The translations under genes and the position numbers were made by a program. A DNA stretch of 64,000 nt from Pirellulaceae bacterium. Lineage in GTDB: Bacteria; Planctomycetota; Planctomycetia; Pirellulales; Pirellulaceae. How positions within the stretch are numbered: position 1 is the first letter of the stretch; each line of letters starts with the position of its first letter. This document shows positions 42,559 through 51,002 of this stretch, one piece after another. The notes under the pieces were generated by a model. It worked only from the letters and a program-made list of their open reading frames with translations, did no database searches and was not told where the DNA came from. The DNA lies in the NCBI GenBank assembly GCA_016784735.1, contig JADHUC010000002.1, positions 1 through 64,000 on the forward strand, read 5' to 3'.

Positions 42559-44520
42559 ATGCATGATCACAGTTCAACATGGCGCAAGGCGTGTGTACGC
42601 GTTCTTGTGTCTTGCCTCGTGGTTTTTGTCGTCCCAATCGCACAGTCCGCGGAACTTCGCGGCTTGGTACCCAACTACTACGAAGATGCAGCCGTGGCGA
42701 GAGGGGAGGAACTGGGCATTGGCACGGCCACGCTGGACGGGCCGGAGGCGGTCGAGGTGCTGTCGCATCAGACATGGAAGCTCGTTTACACGGCCGGCAA
42801 GGCGGGCATGAAGCCGGGTGGCGGCATCCGCGTCGGTTTGCGGCATCTTTCGCAATGGTCTGTTCCGCAAACGAAGGACCCGAAAGCCATCGGGTATTTC
42901 ACGGCCAGAGCCGCCGGCCATCAGCCGGCGAAAATCGCCGTCGACTTTCGCAGCCGATTTTTCGGTCAGTATTTCGCCTGGCAACACATGGTCGAGGTAT
43001 TGTTGCCCGAACGGGGGCTTCGGCCCGGTGAAAAACTGGAATTGGTCTACGGCGACACTAGCGGCGGTTCGCCGGGAATGCGGGTACAGCCGGTCGACGA
43101 AACGTGCTTTATCTTCAAGACATACGTCGATTCTCTGGGCGACGGCGATTTCCTGCTGCTTCGAAAGAGTCCGTCCATCGAAGTCGTCGCGGCCGAACCA
43201 TACCGTGTAATCGTGGTCATGCCCAGCAATGCGGTCGCGGGCGAACCCACTTGGTGCCTTGTTCGTGCAGAAGATCGGTACGGCAACCCGGCCGCGCGCT
43301 ATCGCGGCACGGTCCGTTTCACGTCGACCGACACGTCGGCGAAATTGCCGGCGGCCTACACCTTCACGGAATCGGATCGCGGCGTGCATCGCTTCGAAAA
43401 CGCCGTGTTCGGCGCATTGGGTGACCACTCCATCACGGCGACCGACGGCGAGTTCCAGGCTACTGGGAACCCGGTGCGCGTTGACAACAAGCGTCCGAAG
43501 CAACTCCTTCTGTGGGGCGACTTGCACGGTCATACGTTGTTCTCCGATGGCCGCGGCACCGTCGAGGAGTTCTACGACTTTGCCGAAAACGTGGTCGGTT
43601 TGGATTTCTGTGCGGTCACCGACCATGCCTTCGAGATACCGGACGAGATGTGGGAGCATTCCAAGAAGGTGACCAATCGCGCGTACCGGCCTGGACGATT
43701 CGTGACGTTCCAAGCCTACGAATGGAGCGGCATCACGCCGCTGGGCGGCGATCATAACTGCTTCTTCCTGGACGACGATCCACCGATTTACCGGTCCACG
43801 TCCTACTACACGCCCGAAAACCTGCAGATGTACCACGGGCCGACGCCGAAACAGGAGCACGTGACGGACGTCTTCGCCGAATTGAAGAAGCACTTGCAGG
43901 ACAGAAACGTTCTCTGCATTCCGCATTTCGGAGGCCGTCGCGGCAACCCCCAATGGCACGACATGGAAGTGCAGCGGATGATCGAGATCTTCAGCGAGCA
44001 TCGCCGCAGCGAAGACTGGGCAACCACGTTCCTGACCAAAGGCCACCGGCTGGGTATCATCGCCAGCACCGACAACCACTACGGAAACCCGGGCTACGGG
44101 TACCTGCGGCCAAAGAACGATTGGGACCACCAGGAGATCGGCATGGCGGCCGTTGCAGTCTACGCTCCGGAACGGACTCGTGAATCGATCTTCCGCGCAC
44201 TGTACAATCGCCAGGTGTACGCTACCAGCGGCGACAGGATCATCTTAAACTTCTGCGTCGACGGCCATCCCATGGGCACGGAATACCGCACCGCATCGCC
44301 GCCGGAACTTGTGGTTGAGGCAGTTGGCACTTCCCCGGTCGCGCTGGTCGAGTTAAAGAAGGATAGCAAGGTGGTGGCCACGTTCACCCCCAAGCAAACG
44401 TCCATCAAACTCCACTGGCGCGACGCCGAATTCAAAGCCGACGATTCGTGCTACTACTATGTACGGATTCTCCAAGACGACAACGAAGAAGCAATATCAA
44501 GTCCCGTGTGGGTGAACTGA
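42559..44520 (+). CDS. Exported DUF3604/PHP-domain protein
   Basis: 653 aa from the ATG at 42559 with GGAGAG upstream. Signal peptide about 8-30. The N-terminal 300 residues are beta-rich (VVMPSNAVAGEPTWCLVRAEDRYGNPA shown in part as AGEPTWCLVRAEDRYGNPA, a filamin/invasin-like module). The PHP-type metal site begins LLWGDLHGHTLFSDGRGTVE (His-x-His and Asp), with CAVTDHAFEIP and CIPHFGG later and IIASTDNHYG near 500. This matches DUF3604. PHP proteins are phosphoesterases or related hydrolases; the substrate is unknown. It lies 130 bases upstream of an MFS sugar transporter. Confidence 0.87.
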   Translation: MHDHSSTWRKACVRVLVSCLVVFVVPIAQSAELRGLVPNYYEDAAVARGEELGIGTATLDGPEAVEVLSHQTWKLVYTAGKAGMKPGGGIRVGLRHLSQWSVPQTKDPKAIGYFTARAAGHQPAKIAVDFRSRFFGQYFAWQHMVEVLLPERGLRPGEKLELVYGDTSGGSPGMRVQPVDETCFIFKTYVDSLGDGDFLLLRKSPSIEVVAAEPYRVIVVMPSNAVAGEPTWCLVRAEDRYGNPAARYRGTVRFTSTDTSAKLPAAYTFTESDRGVHRFENAVFGALGDHSITATDGEFQATGNPVRVDNKRPKQLLLWGDLHGHTLFSDGRGTVEEFYDFAENVVGLDFCAVTDHAFEIPDEMWEHSKKVTNRAYRPGRFVTFQAYEWSGITPLGGDHNCFFLDDDPPIYRSTSYYTPENLQMYHGPTPKQEHVTDVFAELKKHLQDRNVLCIPHFGGRRGNPQWHDMEVQRMIEIFSEHRRSEDWATTFLTKGHRLGIIASTDNHYGNPGYGYLRPKNDWDHQEIGMAAVAVYAPERTRESIFRALYNRQVYATSGDRIILNFCVDGHPMGTEYRTASPPELVVEAVGTSPVALVELKKDSKVVATFTPKQTSIKLHWRDAEFKADDSCYYYVRILQDDNEEAISSPVWVN

Positions 44521-44551
44521 AGACCTTCAAATTGGATCCCGTCTCGGGTGG

Positions 44552-44591
44552 CTGACCGCTGATAGCTGATAGCTGATAGCTGACAGCTCAG
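44552..44591. repeat. Heptanucleotide array CTGATAG
   Basis: Three perfect CTGATAG units (44559-44579) are followed by CTGACAG and CTCAG and preceded by a degenerate CTGACCG. The 7-base period is the same as in the arrays at 26070, 26542, 28208 and 30468. It lies between the DUF3604 and MFS genes. Confidence 0.85.
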
Positions 44592-44652
44592 ACGATTCAG
44601 TCGCGACCGACAAGAAGGCTTCGTTCTCAGGACTAGTGAGGGACATCCAAAT

Positions 44653-46065
44653 ATGACAACGGCTCAGCCAGAATCACGGAACTATCATATGGCGTTCCTC
44701 TGGCTCATCTGTATCGTCGTCGCGATGGGAGGTTTGCTGTTCGGCTACGACTGGGTGGTGGTCGGGGGGGCCAAGCCGTTCTACGAGCCGTTTTTCGGCA
44801 TCACCGACGATACGCCGCTATGGCGCGGCTGGGCACAGAGCAGCGCCCTCGTCGGCTGTCTGATCGGCTCGTTGATCTCGGGCATGCTAACCGATCGGCA
44901 CGGCCGCAGGCGGCTGTTGATCCTGGCCGGCGCGCTGTTCACCGTGTCAGCGGTCGGCACCGGGCTGGCCTGGGACTTCGTTTCGTTCAATGTCTTCCGT
45001 ATCATTGGCGGGCTCGGGATCGGCCTGGCGTCCAACCTGTCGCCCATGTACATCGCCGAGATTTCGCCTGCCGCAATGCGCGGCCGCTTCGTGTCGATCA
45101 ATCAGTTGACGATCGTGATCGGCATTCTCGCGGCGCAGATTGTCAACTGGCTGATTGCGCGGCCGGTGCCGGAGGATGCTACTTTGGCGTTCATCCGCGA
45201 ATCGTGGAATGGCCAAAATGGCTGGCGTTGGATGTTCGCCGCCGAGACCATCCCCGCATCACTATTCTTCCTGCTGATGTTTTTCGTCCCGGAAAGCCCA
45301 CGTTGGCTGGTCAAATATGGAAAGGAAGAGCAAGCCGAAGGCATCCTGAAGCGCGTCGGGGGTGATGACTACGCGAAATCCGAGGTCCAAGACATCAAAG
45401 AAACATTGGCCAGCGAGGAGATAGCTCAGGTCCACTTCCGGGATCTGCTCGAACCACGACTGTTGAAAATCGTCGGGCTGGGCGTGTTCTTGGCCGTCTT
45501 CCAGCAGTGGTGCGGAATCAACGTGATCTTCAACTATGCTCAGGAAGTGTTCAAGGCCGCCGGCTACGGCGTGAGCGACATCATGCTCAGCATCGTCATC
45601 ACGGGCGTCGTCAACCTGGTGTTCACGTTTGTGGCGATTAACACCGTGGATCGAATCGGCCGAAGGCCACTGATGCTCATCGGCGCCGCGGGTTTGGCCG
45701 CCATTTACGCGATTCTAGGCACCGGCTACTTCTTCGAAAGCAAAGGCCCGCACATGCTGATCCTGGTGGTCGCCGCCATCGGCTGTTACGGCATGTCCCT
45801 GGCACCGATCGTGTGGGTGGTCATCTCCGAGATTTTCCCCAACCGAATCCGCGGAGCGGCCATGTCGATCGCCGTCTTCTCCCTCTGGGTCGGCTGCACA
45901 GCGCTGACCCTGACATTCCCCTACCTCAAAAGCAGCCTGGGCGCCCACGGCGTCTTCTGGCTATACGGGACAATCTGCGTAATCGGCTTCGTCGTCGTCT
46001 ACTTCAAGTTGCCCGAAACCAAAGGGAAATCGCTGGAAGACATCGAGCGAGAGCTTGTGGATTGA
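44653..46065 (+). CDS. Sugar porter of the major facilitator superfamily
   Basis: 470 aa with twelve predicted helices. Sugar-porter signatures are visible: GGLLFGYDWVVVGGA at helix 1, TDRHGRRRLL between helices 2 and 3, ISPAAMRGRFVSINQL, PESPRWLVK before the central loop, FQQWCGINVIFNYAQ in helix 7, DRIGRRPLMLIG and the final PETKGKSLEDIE. This is the XylE/GLUT family of proton-coupled or facilitative hexose/pentose transporters. It is the only sugar uptake gene in the window and fits the exported hydrolases around it. GAGGGA lies upstream of the ATG. Confidence 0.93.
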   Translation: MTTAQPESRNYHMAFLWLICIVVAMGGLLFGYDWVVVGGAKPFYEPFFGITDDTPLWRGWAQSSALVGCLIGSLISGMLTDRHGRRRLLILAGALFTVSAVGTGLAWDFVSFNVFRIIGGLGIGLASNLSPMYIAEISPAAMRGRFVSINQLTIVIGILAAQIVNWLIARPVPEDATLAFIRESWNGQNGWRWMFAAETIPASLFFLLMFFVPESPRWLVKYGKEEQAEGILKRVGGDDYAKSEVQDIKETLASEEIAQVHFRDLLEPRLLKIVGLGVFLAVFQQWCGINVIFNYAQEVFKAAGYGVSDIMLSIVITGVVNLVFTFVAINTVDRIGRRPLMLIGAAGLAAIYAILGTGYFFESKGPHMLILVVAAIGCYGMSLAPIVWVVISEIFPNRIRGAAMSIAVFSLWVGCTALTLTFPYLKSSLGAHGVFWLYGTICVIGFVVVYFKLPETKGKSLEDIERELVD

Positions 46066-46165
46066 TCAGTGGCAAGCTGGCCCAACGTCGGAGAATCCGG
46101 GTTACGTGCGGTATGGGACACGTTACTTCCTATCTGTCGCCCGTCCCGGGAAGACCAAGAAAAAA

Positions 46166-46348
46166 ATGAGGAATTCTCAGGCCGTCGCAGCGAGCGTCGC
46201 AGCAGTTGAACCGAAATCGCTGCACAATGCCCACGGTCTGCAGGCCGTTATCGACGCTTGGCGGGCACTACCGGAGACAGTCAAGGCCAGCATCATGAAG
46301 GTAGTGCGCGGGCTACGACAGAGTGCGATAGGTCGCAACGCGCGATAG
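46166..46348 (+). pseudogene. Short ORF fragment with a WxxLPxxVKxxI tail motif
   Basis: A 60-codon frame contains GLQAVIDAWRALPETVKAS followed by IMKVVRGL. This looks like the tail found after planctomycete tyrosine recombinases (from memory, not checked). A related fragment occurs at 48760-48885, on the other side of the three-gene patch. No recombinase body is present, so both are treated as remnants. The start codon is uncertain. The rest of 46066-46391 holds nothing else. Confidence 0.4.
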
Positions 46349-46391
46349 CCTACAGGGGTTTTCACCCTCCCTGCTACAAGGACATCGTTTT

Positions 46392-47186
46392 CTAGTTCTC
46401 GACTGCGCGTTCCGAGAGGATTGGTTTGTTTTCTCTCCCTGTTGCAGCGCAAAGGACTTTGAAATCATGGTCAATGTGCACCAGACAGACCGTCTTCGGC
46501 TGTTCAAGTGAGATCACCGCGTCTCCAATCCTCGCACACTCGGTACATGTGATCCACTTCGTCGCTTCGTACAGCTTCGCTAATTGCTTTCCAGATTTGG
46601 TCTTGTGGATGTGCTCGATCTCCAACAGCCTCGGCGCTCTCCCGTGCTTTGAGAATCCGAGAAACTCGTTTATCGGACAGTCGCTAACCACGTCGACCGA
46701 ACCCACGAACCGCCTCAAGTCATCGAAGAAATGATTGTAGTCGACTCTCATCTCCTTTCCGCCGACCCTGCACCCACACGAGTTGCTGATACGCGATCGA
46801 AAGAGTCGATCGAATCTCTTTAGTTCACCAACCGCCAACCGCCCCAGCTCCTTTGCCATATTCCGACAGTTGCTGATTGCACCTTTCTGCTGTAACAGTA
46901 CAGCGATAGCATGGTTTTCGGTTTTCACAGCCCGAACACTGAAAGCTTGGTTCAAGTGGAACAGTGCTTGGGAAAGATCTGAAAAATGATCAACTGTGAA
47001 GGCCATTCCGATGTAGTCGCGAATCCATCGCTGGACGAATTCCTTGCGGATATAGACCGATGTGGATAGCATCCCGTCCGCTGTCTGTTGCGTGAAGTGG
47101 TCACAGTGTGCGGGCGTGGACTGGCCGAGGGCAACTGGCACGGCCGAGGTCTCAACTAGGTACTTCCTCTTCTTCCGTTTCGACAT
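46392..47186 (-). CDS. Hypothetical protein, weak PIN-domain-like ends
   Basis: 264 aa. The first strand (KRKYLVETSAVPVALG) and the last (CLVHIDHDFKVLCAATGRE) resemble the ends of PIN-type RNases, which start with an acidic residue plus T/S and finish with a D-x-D/F phrase; the first acid here is Glu rather than Asp. The middle (RRFVGSVDVVSDCPI, ITCTECARIGDAVISL) supplies possible further acids. It overlaps the upstream gene by 35 bases and is the last of three genes on the minus strand. Codon use is less GC-rich than in neighbours, in keeping with transfer. A toxin-like RNase is a hypothesis only. Confidence 0.62.
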   Translation of the reverse strand: MSKRKKRKYLVETSAVPVALGQSTPAHCDHFTQQTADGMLSTSVYIRKEFVQRWIRDYIGMAFTVDHFSDLSQALFHLNQAFSVRAVKTENHAIAVLLQQKGAISNCRNMAKELGRLAVGELKRFDRLFRSRISNSCGCRVGGKEMRVDYNHFFDDLRRFVGSVDVVSDCPINEFLGFSKHGRAPRLLEIEHIHKTKSGKQLAKLYEATKWITCTECARIGDAVISLEQPKTVCLVHIDHDFKVLCAATGRENKPILSERAVEN

Positions 47187-47799
47187 TTCGCAAAGTCAAT
47201 CCAACACTCGGATTCAGGTTCATGTCCAGAAGCATGTCCATCGATTCATCAGCGTCATCGGCCGTGACCTCCTCCTGGTCGGCGAGCCTATTCAAAATGC
47301 GTCCAGCGGTGTTTCGAATCGCCGGGTCGCGATACCGTTCCCACCCGGTATTCAGAAACGTATCACGCAACTGCCGCAGAATCTCGCAGCTGTTTCCCTC
47401 GTGTTCTGGTTGAACATGCTCCTCGGCATCCGCTATTTCTTGTATTAACCGTCGAAGCTGGTCAAGGGGCTCTTGGGTCCATACGGCGAAATCTGAAGCG
47501 TCGGCATGGGTTTCCAGGTCGCGAATAAGCCGTGCAATCTTCGTTGCTCGTCGGCGCCGTTTCGAAGCCAAGTATGTTGGAGACTTCAATACACGTGCAG
47601 AACTCGTGATCAGGTGAGAGCGAAAAACGACTTCGGATGGTGGGCTAGTTCTGTCAATCAAGAGACTCCTCTCGACAGTGACATCTGCGACTTCAGTACC
47701 AATGTCGTGAAATACCTCGACAAGTTCCGGTGCGGTCGATTCGCCCAGTGCGGCAGATGGCGGCGCGCTTGACTCGTTTTGGCGTATGACCTCGGGCAT
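47152..47799 (-). CDS. Hypothetical protein, middle gene of three-gene patch
   Basis: 215 aa from the ATG at 47799, four bases after the upstream stop; a longer frame to 47889 would overlap the upstream gene heavily and is rejected. No family is recognised. Visible are a short N-terminal disordered part (ESSAPPSAALGESTAPE), a basic segment (LASKRRRRATKIARLIRDLE), a helical middle (LDQLRRLIQEIADAEEHV) and an acidic C-terminus (VETEEEEVPS). It has the look of an antitoxin-like or adaptor protein, but that rests on position alone. Confidence 0.62.
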   Translation of the reverse strand: MPEVIRQNESSAPPSAALGESTAPELVEVFHDIGTEVADVTVERSLLIDRTSPPSEVVFRSHLITSSARVLKSPTYLASKRRRRATKIARLIRDLETHADASDFAVWTQEPLDQLRRLIQEIADAEEHVQPEHEGNSCEILRQLRDTFLNTGWERYRDPAIRNTAGRILNRLADQEEVTADDADESMDMLLDMNLNPSVGLTLRNVETEEEEVPS

Positions 47800-47803
47800 T
47801 GCT

Positions 47804-48559
47804 CTACTTCGCTTCAATTGGCAGAGATTTGAGATTTCGAACGCAGGCTTCGGCGATCTGTTCAGCCTTCTCCATCGAAGACTGAACAAAGTCTTTCACG
47901 TTGGAGGCGTCCATGTCTCGTCGAAACAGATCGATGTCGTAGTGGAAACAATCCTCTTGCCGAATACGCTCAAGGAATTCTCTGACCCCTTTATCTAAGT
48001 ACTTGTCCTCGAGGAACAGATCGAGATTGGGCGTGGTTCGCAAGTCCTTCGTTACTTGCTCGGGGGTCAGCGAGCTGACGACGAGGATGTACTGCATGTC
48101 GCCGTTTTCGCCTTCGATATGAACAAGCGGATCGACCGGGTTGCCGCAGACCTTCTCCAGCCGTTCTTTGGGAACAACGAAGCTTCCGAACATCAAGTCG
48201 CACATTTCGGCGTGCGACATCGACAGCGGGATTTCGGCGGTTACTTTGAAGCCGATCCGTTTCAGTTTGTGAATGCCAAGACGGTCAAGGCTGAACCGGA
48301 TCATGGTCTCATGATCCGAGAGTTTCTTCTTCCAGGCAGCGAGGCCAAGTGTCTGCAGTGCCATACGCCACGGATTCATCACCAGCAACACACGCTTGCT
48401 CGGCCAGCTGAAAAGGTAGTTATGGGGACCCAGTTGTACTTTGTCAGGCTCGTATTTCCTGCGAATCTCGTTAGCCAAGTCAGCAAATTGACTGCCAACC
48501 TGCGCGTCAAAGTCCGCGGCAAAATACGTCCGACAGCGGTTCCCGTGTTTTTCGAGCAT
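47804..48559 (-). CDS. Hypothetical protein, TIGR04255-like impression
   Basis: 251 aa. No catalytic motif is seen. The overall character recalls the TIGR04255 group found in accessory regions: an N-terminal alpha/beta part (MIRFSLDRLGIHKLKRIGF), a core with MQYILVVSSLTPEQV and a C-terminal FHYDIDLFRRDMDASNVKDF followed by a helix. That similarity is from memory and weak. It is the first gene of the compact three-gene unit; the following gene begins four bases after its stop. Confidence 0.62.
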   Translation of the reverse strand: MLEKHGNRCRTYFAADFDAQVGSQFADLANEIRRKYEPDKVQLGPHNYLFSWPSKRVLLVMNPWRMALQTLGLAAWKKKLSDHETMIRFSLDRLGIHKLKRIGFKVTAEIPLSMSHAEMCDLMFGSFVVPKERLEKVCGNPVDPLVHIEGENGDMQYILVVSSLTPEQVTKDLRTTPNLDLFLEDKYLDKGVREFLERIRQEDCFHYDIDLFRRDMDASNVKDFVQSSMEKAEQIAEACVRNLKSLPIEAK

Positions 48560-48759
48560 CGTGTCACTCGGTCAGCCAGAGTCTCGGTTTCCATTTCCAG
48601 TCTACACTCCAATTATCGTCAGATAAACCGGGAACTGCAATTCCCGCCGATAAAGTGTCAAATCACCGTGACCATGCGCTGATCCTCGAATGCAGTCTGA
48701 ACCACCTCGATGTGGGCAAGCTGGAAAAGCTGCCGACGGTGGAAGAGGCAAGGGTGTAG

Positions 48760-48885
48760 AATGGGGCCGGACGCGAAAAAGTCGACGCTTGGCCGGCTCT
48801 GCCTGACGAAGTCAAGCCGATAATATTGGCGACGAACACGCAGGTCACCGCCTTAGCACACGCCAGACGCTCGGAGGACGCCTGA
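48760..48885 (+). pseudogene. Second WxxLPxxVKxxI ORF remnant
   Basis: In frame after a stop at 48757 it reads REKVDAWPALPDEVKPIILA, then TNTQVTALAHARRSEDA and a stop. The core matches the plus-strand fragment at 46166-46348 (DAWRALPETVKAS). No start codon with a ribosome site is visible, and the upstream part of any parent gene is missing. Confidence 0.4.
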
Positions 48886-49110
48886 GGGCACCGCGGTGGG
48901 GGACGAAACCATGCTGTTGCGAACCGAACATAATGACGCTACCGGGACGATCCACCACGACAGCCGCCCCGCCAGCGCACGGCACCGGAACGTCCACCAG
49001 TGCGAGCTTGACTGTTGGCGACAAGCCAGCGCCGGAGACGTTCGCCGATCCCCGTCGCTTCCGGCACCTTCCTGGAGTACTTCCGGTCAGCCTAACATGC
49101 CCAAGACGAC

Positions 49111-49145
49111 CACGATAGACTGACCGATCGTGGTCAGTCTATCCT
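49111..49145. repeat. Two overlapping, mutually exclusive hairpins
   Basis: ACCACGAT (49111-49118) pairs with ATCGTGGT (49129-49136); GATAGACTGACC (49116-49127) pairs with GGTCAGTCTATC (49134-49145). The two perfect stems share bases and cannot form together. A related GTGGTCAGTGACTC lies near 49242. There is no gene on either side within 200 bases, so a riboregulatory role is only a possibility. Confidence 0.7.
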
Positions 49146-49371
49146 GGTAGAATACAGGGGAGAGATTCTCCCCAAAGTCGTTGACAGGCAACGTTTTCTG
49201 GAAAGAATGGAAGGCGTTCGGAAAGCGAGATAGGCCGACCGGTGTGGTCAGTGACTCGTGCTTGGATGGTACAATGCGTCAAAGAGTCACGCAAAGCGGG
49301 CTGCATGAACACAAGCTGCGTATAGAGACTCCCGGTTGATGCGAATGGCCCTTTGACTTGCGAGGAATGGC

Positions 49372-49656
49372 ATGATTCGAGTTGTCGAAGTGACTGCCGT
49401 GTCCGAGTCTAAGCTTCGCTTGCGGTACTCGGACGGCGTCGAGGGCGTGGTGGATCTCTCGCACCTTGCGGGGAAGGGCGTTTTCCGGGTTTGGGACCAC
49501 CCCGGCGTGTTCGAAGGTGTTTCCATCGGTTCCGGTGGTGAGATCCGATGGGGCGATGACGTAGATATCTGCGCCGATGCCCTGTACATGGAACTCACAG
49601 GCAAGTCCCCGGATGAAGTCTTCCCGAACCTGAAAAGGGCTGGAGTGAATGCCTGA
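49372..49656 (+). CDS. DUF2442 family protein
   Basis: 94 aa. It matches the DUF2442 pattern: short strand VVEVTAVSESKLRLRYSDG, VVDLSHLAGKGVF, then IRWGDDVDICADALYMELTG. The family often forms a toxin-antitoxin-like pair with a DUF4160 gene just upstream; no DUF4160 frame is seen here, so it is an orphan. GAGG precedes the ATG. It is convergent with the deformylase gene, only two bases between stops. Confidence 0.85.
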   Translation: MIRVVEVTAVSESKLRLRYSDGVEGVVDLSHLAGKGVFRVWDHPGVFEGVSIGSGGEIRWGDDVDICADALYMELTGKSPDEVFPNLKRAGVNA

Positions 49657-49658
49657 GA

Positions 49659-50252
49659 TCAACAGTACCGCTTTTCCCACTCGGCCAGCCGTGCGGCGAT
49701 TTTTTCGTCGCCGGGGATTTCGCCTGTGCGGTGGCGGTTGTTGAAGGCTAGTTCGAATTCTTCTAGCAGGGGTTGCACCTGCGCCGTGGCCGTGGCGCTC
49801 ATGCGGTCGGGGAACAGGACTCCGTCCAGGTGGTCCGTTTCGTGCTGGACCACGCGGGCAAGCATGCCGGTAATCTCGGCTATGATCTCCTCGCCCTTCA
49901 AATTGAAGGCGTTCACCGTGACCTGCTTGGGACGCTTGACCGGTCCCCACAACTCGGGGAAGCTCAAGCAGCCTTCTTCGGACTCTTCGTTTCCTTTCGG
50001 ACGCGTGATGACCGGATTGATGAAAACTAACTCCTCGCCTTCGTCCGGCTTGGCTGCCAGATTCACGACAAACAGGCGCAACGGCAGATTCACTTGGTTG
50101 GCCGCCAGCCCGATGCCGCCCGAGGCGTACATCAACCGACACATCTCCTGGATGGTCCGCGCCAACTCGCCATCGACCCGTTTGACCGGTTTCGATTTGT
50201 GACGAAGCGTGGGATGAGGATAGTGGACGATGTGGAGAGGTGTATCTTGCAT
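49659..50252 (-). CDS. def: Peptide deformylase
   Basis: 197 aa. All three deformylase motifs are present: GIGLAANQV (46-54), EGCLSFPE (93-100, Cys95 metal ligand) and QHETDHLDG (136-144, His137, Glu138, His141). The enzyme removes the N-formyl group from new proteins using Fe2+ or another metal. The C-terminal extension of about 30 residues after the catalytic core is helical and common. It is one base downstream of pyrE in the same direction, so the two are co-transcribed. Confidence 0.95.
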   Translation of the reverse strand: MQDTPLHIVHYPHPTLRHKSKPVKRVDGELARTIQEMCRLMYASGGIGLAANQVNLPLRLFVVNLAAKPDEGEELVFINPVITRPKGNEESEEGCLSFPELWGPVKRPKQVTVNAFNLKGEEIIAEITGMLARVVQHETDHLDGVLFPDRMSATATAQVQPLLEEFELAFNNRHRTGEIPGDEKIAARLAEWEKRYC

Positions 50253-50253
50253 A

Positions 50254-50814
50254 TCAAGCTCGGGCGCTCGGCGGTTCGATGCCGAAATCGCGAATGGTCA
50301 ATAGCGTCTGCAGGTTGTGGCCTCGTTCGGCAAACGCTTCCGCCCCGCCCTCCATGCGATCGATGATGGCGATCACGCCTTGAACTCGAAGACCGGCAGC
50401 TTCCACTTTCTCGATCGCCTTGAGCGAACTACCGCCCGTGGTGACTACGTCTTCGACGATCATGACCGCATCGCCGCTTTCGATCGGGCCTTCCACGTCG
50501 CGCCCCTTGCCGTGAGCCTTTGATTCTTTGCGGACGATGAAGCCCTTCAGCGGCTTGTCCCTTTGCCCGGCCACTGTGATTACTGCGGCCGTAATCGGGT
50601 CGGCGCCGATCGCCATTCCGCCGACGGCGTCGGGCAACGAATCGCCCAGAAGATCCAGGATCCCTTCGGCAACCAGATTGGCGCCGGCCGAGTCCAGGGT
50701 GACCTTGCGACAGTCCAGATAGTAGGACGCTTTCTTGCCGGAGGCGAGCGTGAAATCGCCGAATTCGAGCGCCTTCTCACGAATCAGCGCAATCAGAGCT
50801 TGTTTGTCGTACAA
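50254..50814 (-). CDS. pyrE: Orotate phosphoribosyltransferase
   Basis: 186 aa from a TTG at 50814. GAAGGAG lies seven bases upstream, and a much longer frame to 51153 runs back through repeat DNA and the adjacent gene, so it was rejected. Visible features are FGDFTLASGKKASYYLDCR, the substrate-side GGMAIGADPITAAV and the PRPP-binding signature VMIVEDVVTTGGSSLKAIE. It makes orotidine 5'-phosphate in pyrimidine synthesis. It is followed directly by def. Confidence 0.93.
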   Translation of the reverse strand: MYDKQALIALIREKALEFGDFTLASGKKASYYLDCRKVTLDSAGANLVAEGILDLLGDSLPDAVGGMAIGADPITAAVITVAGQRDKPLKGFIVRKESKAHGKGRDVEGPIESGDAVMIVEDVVTTGGSSLKAIEKVEAAGLRVQGVIAIIDRMEGGAEAFAERGHNLQTLLTIRDFGIEPPSARA

Positions 50815-50860
50815 CTTCGTGCTCCTTCGGAAGAACAACCTACAAGTCTGCCGGTACGAT

Positions 50861-50903
50861 GGTCTTCCAAGGCCGTCGAGATTCCGGTCGGCCTTGGAAG
50901 GCC
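50861..50903. repeat. GGTCTTCCAAGGCCG inverted repeat
   Basis: 15-base arms at 50861-50875 and 50889-50903 match at 14 positions. Copies of CAACCTAC flank both sides in direct orientation. It fills part of the 188-base gap between the transpeptidase stop and the pyrE start and overlaps the likely pyrE leader region. Confidence 0.75.
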
Positions 50904-51002
50904 AACCTACGGAAGAAGGCCCACAGTCGACCAGCCCCAAAAGGGAGGACTTGGCGAACGCTTCCGTTCTACCACGAGGTGCAGAGGCACGAAAGGGGCA
51001 GT

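Larger units (their letters stand above)
48560..49371. other. Long region without an intact gene
   Basis: No intact gene is supported in these 812 bases. An open plus-strand frame with a stop at 48757 reads HALILECSLNHLDVGKLEKL near its end and could be a decayed coding piece. It is followed in the same frame by the fragment at 48760-48885. Competing hairpins lie at 49111-49145. Short frames at 48896-49123 show no signal, family or ribosome site. Confidence 0.6.

Noticed and set aside
42258-42566. 102-codon plus-strand frame with a hydrophobic stretch
   Set aside because: It runs through the AATATTCCTGCC repeat, overlaps the start of the next gene and lacks a ribosome site.
42574-44130. 518-codon minus-strand frame
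   Set aside because: Antisense shadow of the DUF3604/PHP gene; high GC keeps opposite frames open.
48896-49123. Short plus-strand frames near 49000
   Set aside because: No ribosome site, no family, and overlapping frames of similar length in the same place.
49372-50252. DUF2442 as part of a toxin-antitoxin pair
   Set aside because: The usual DUF4160 partner is not found upstream, and the convergent neighbour is deformylase.
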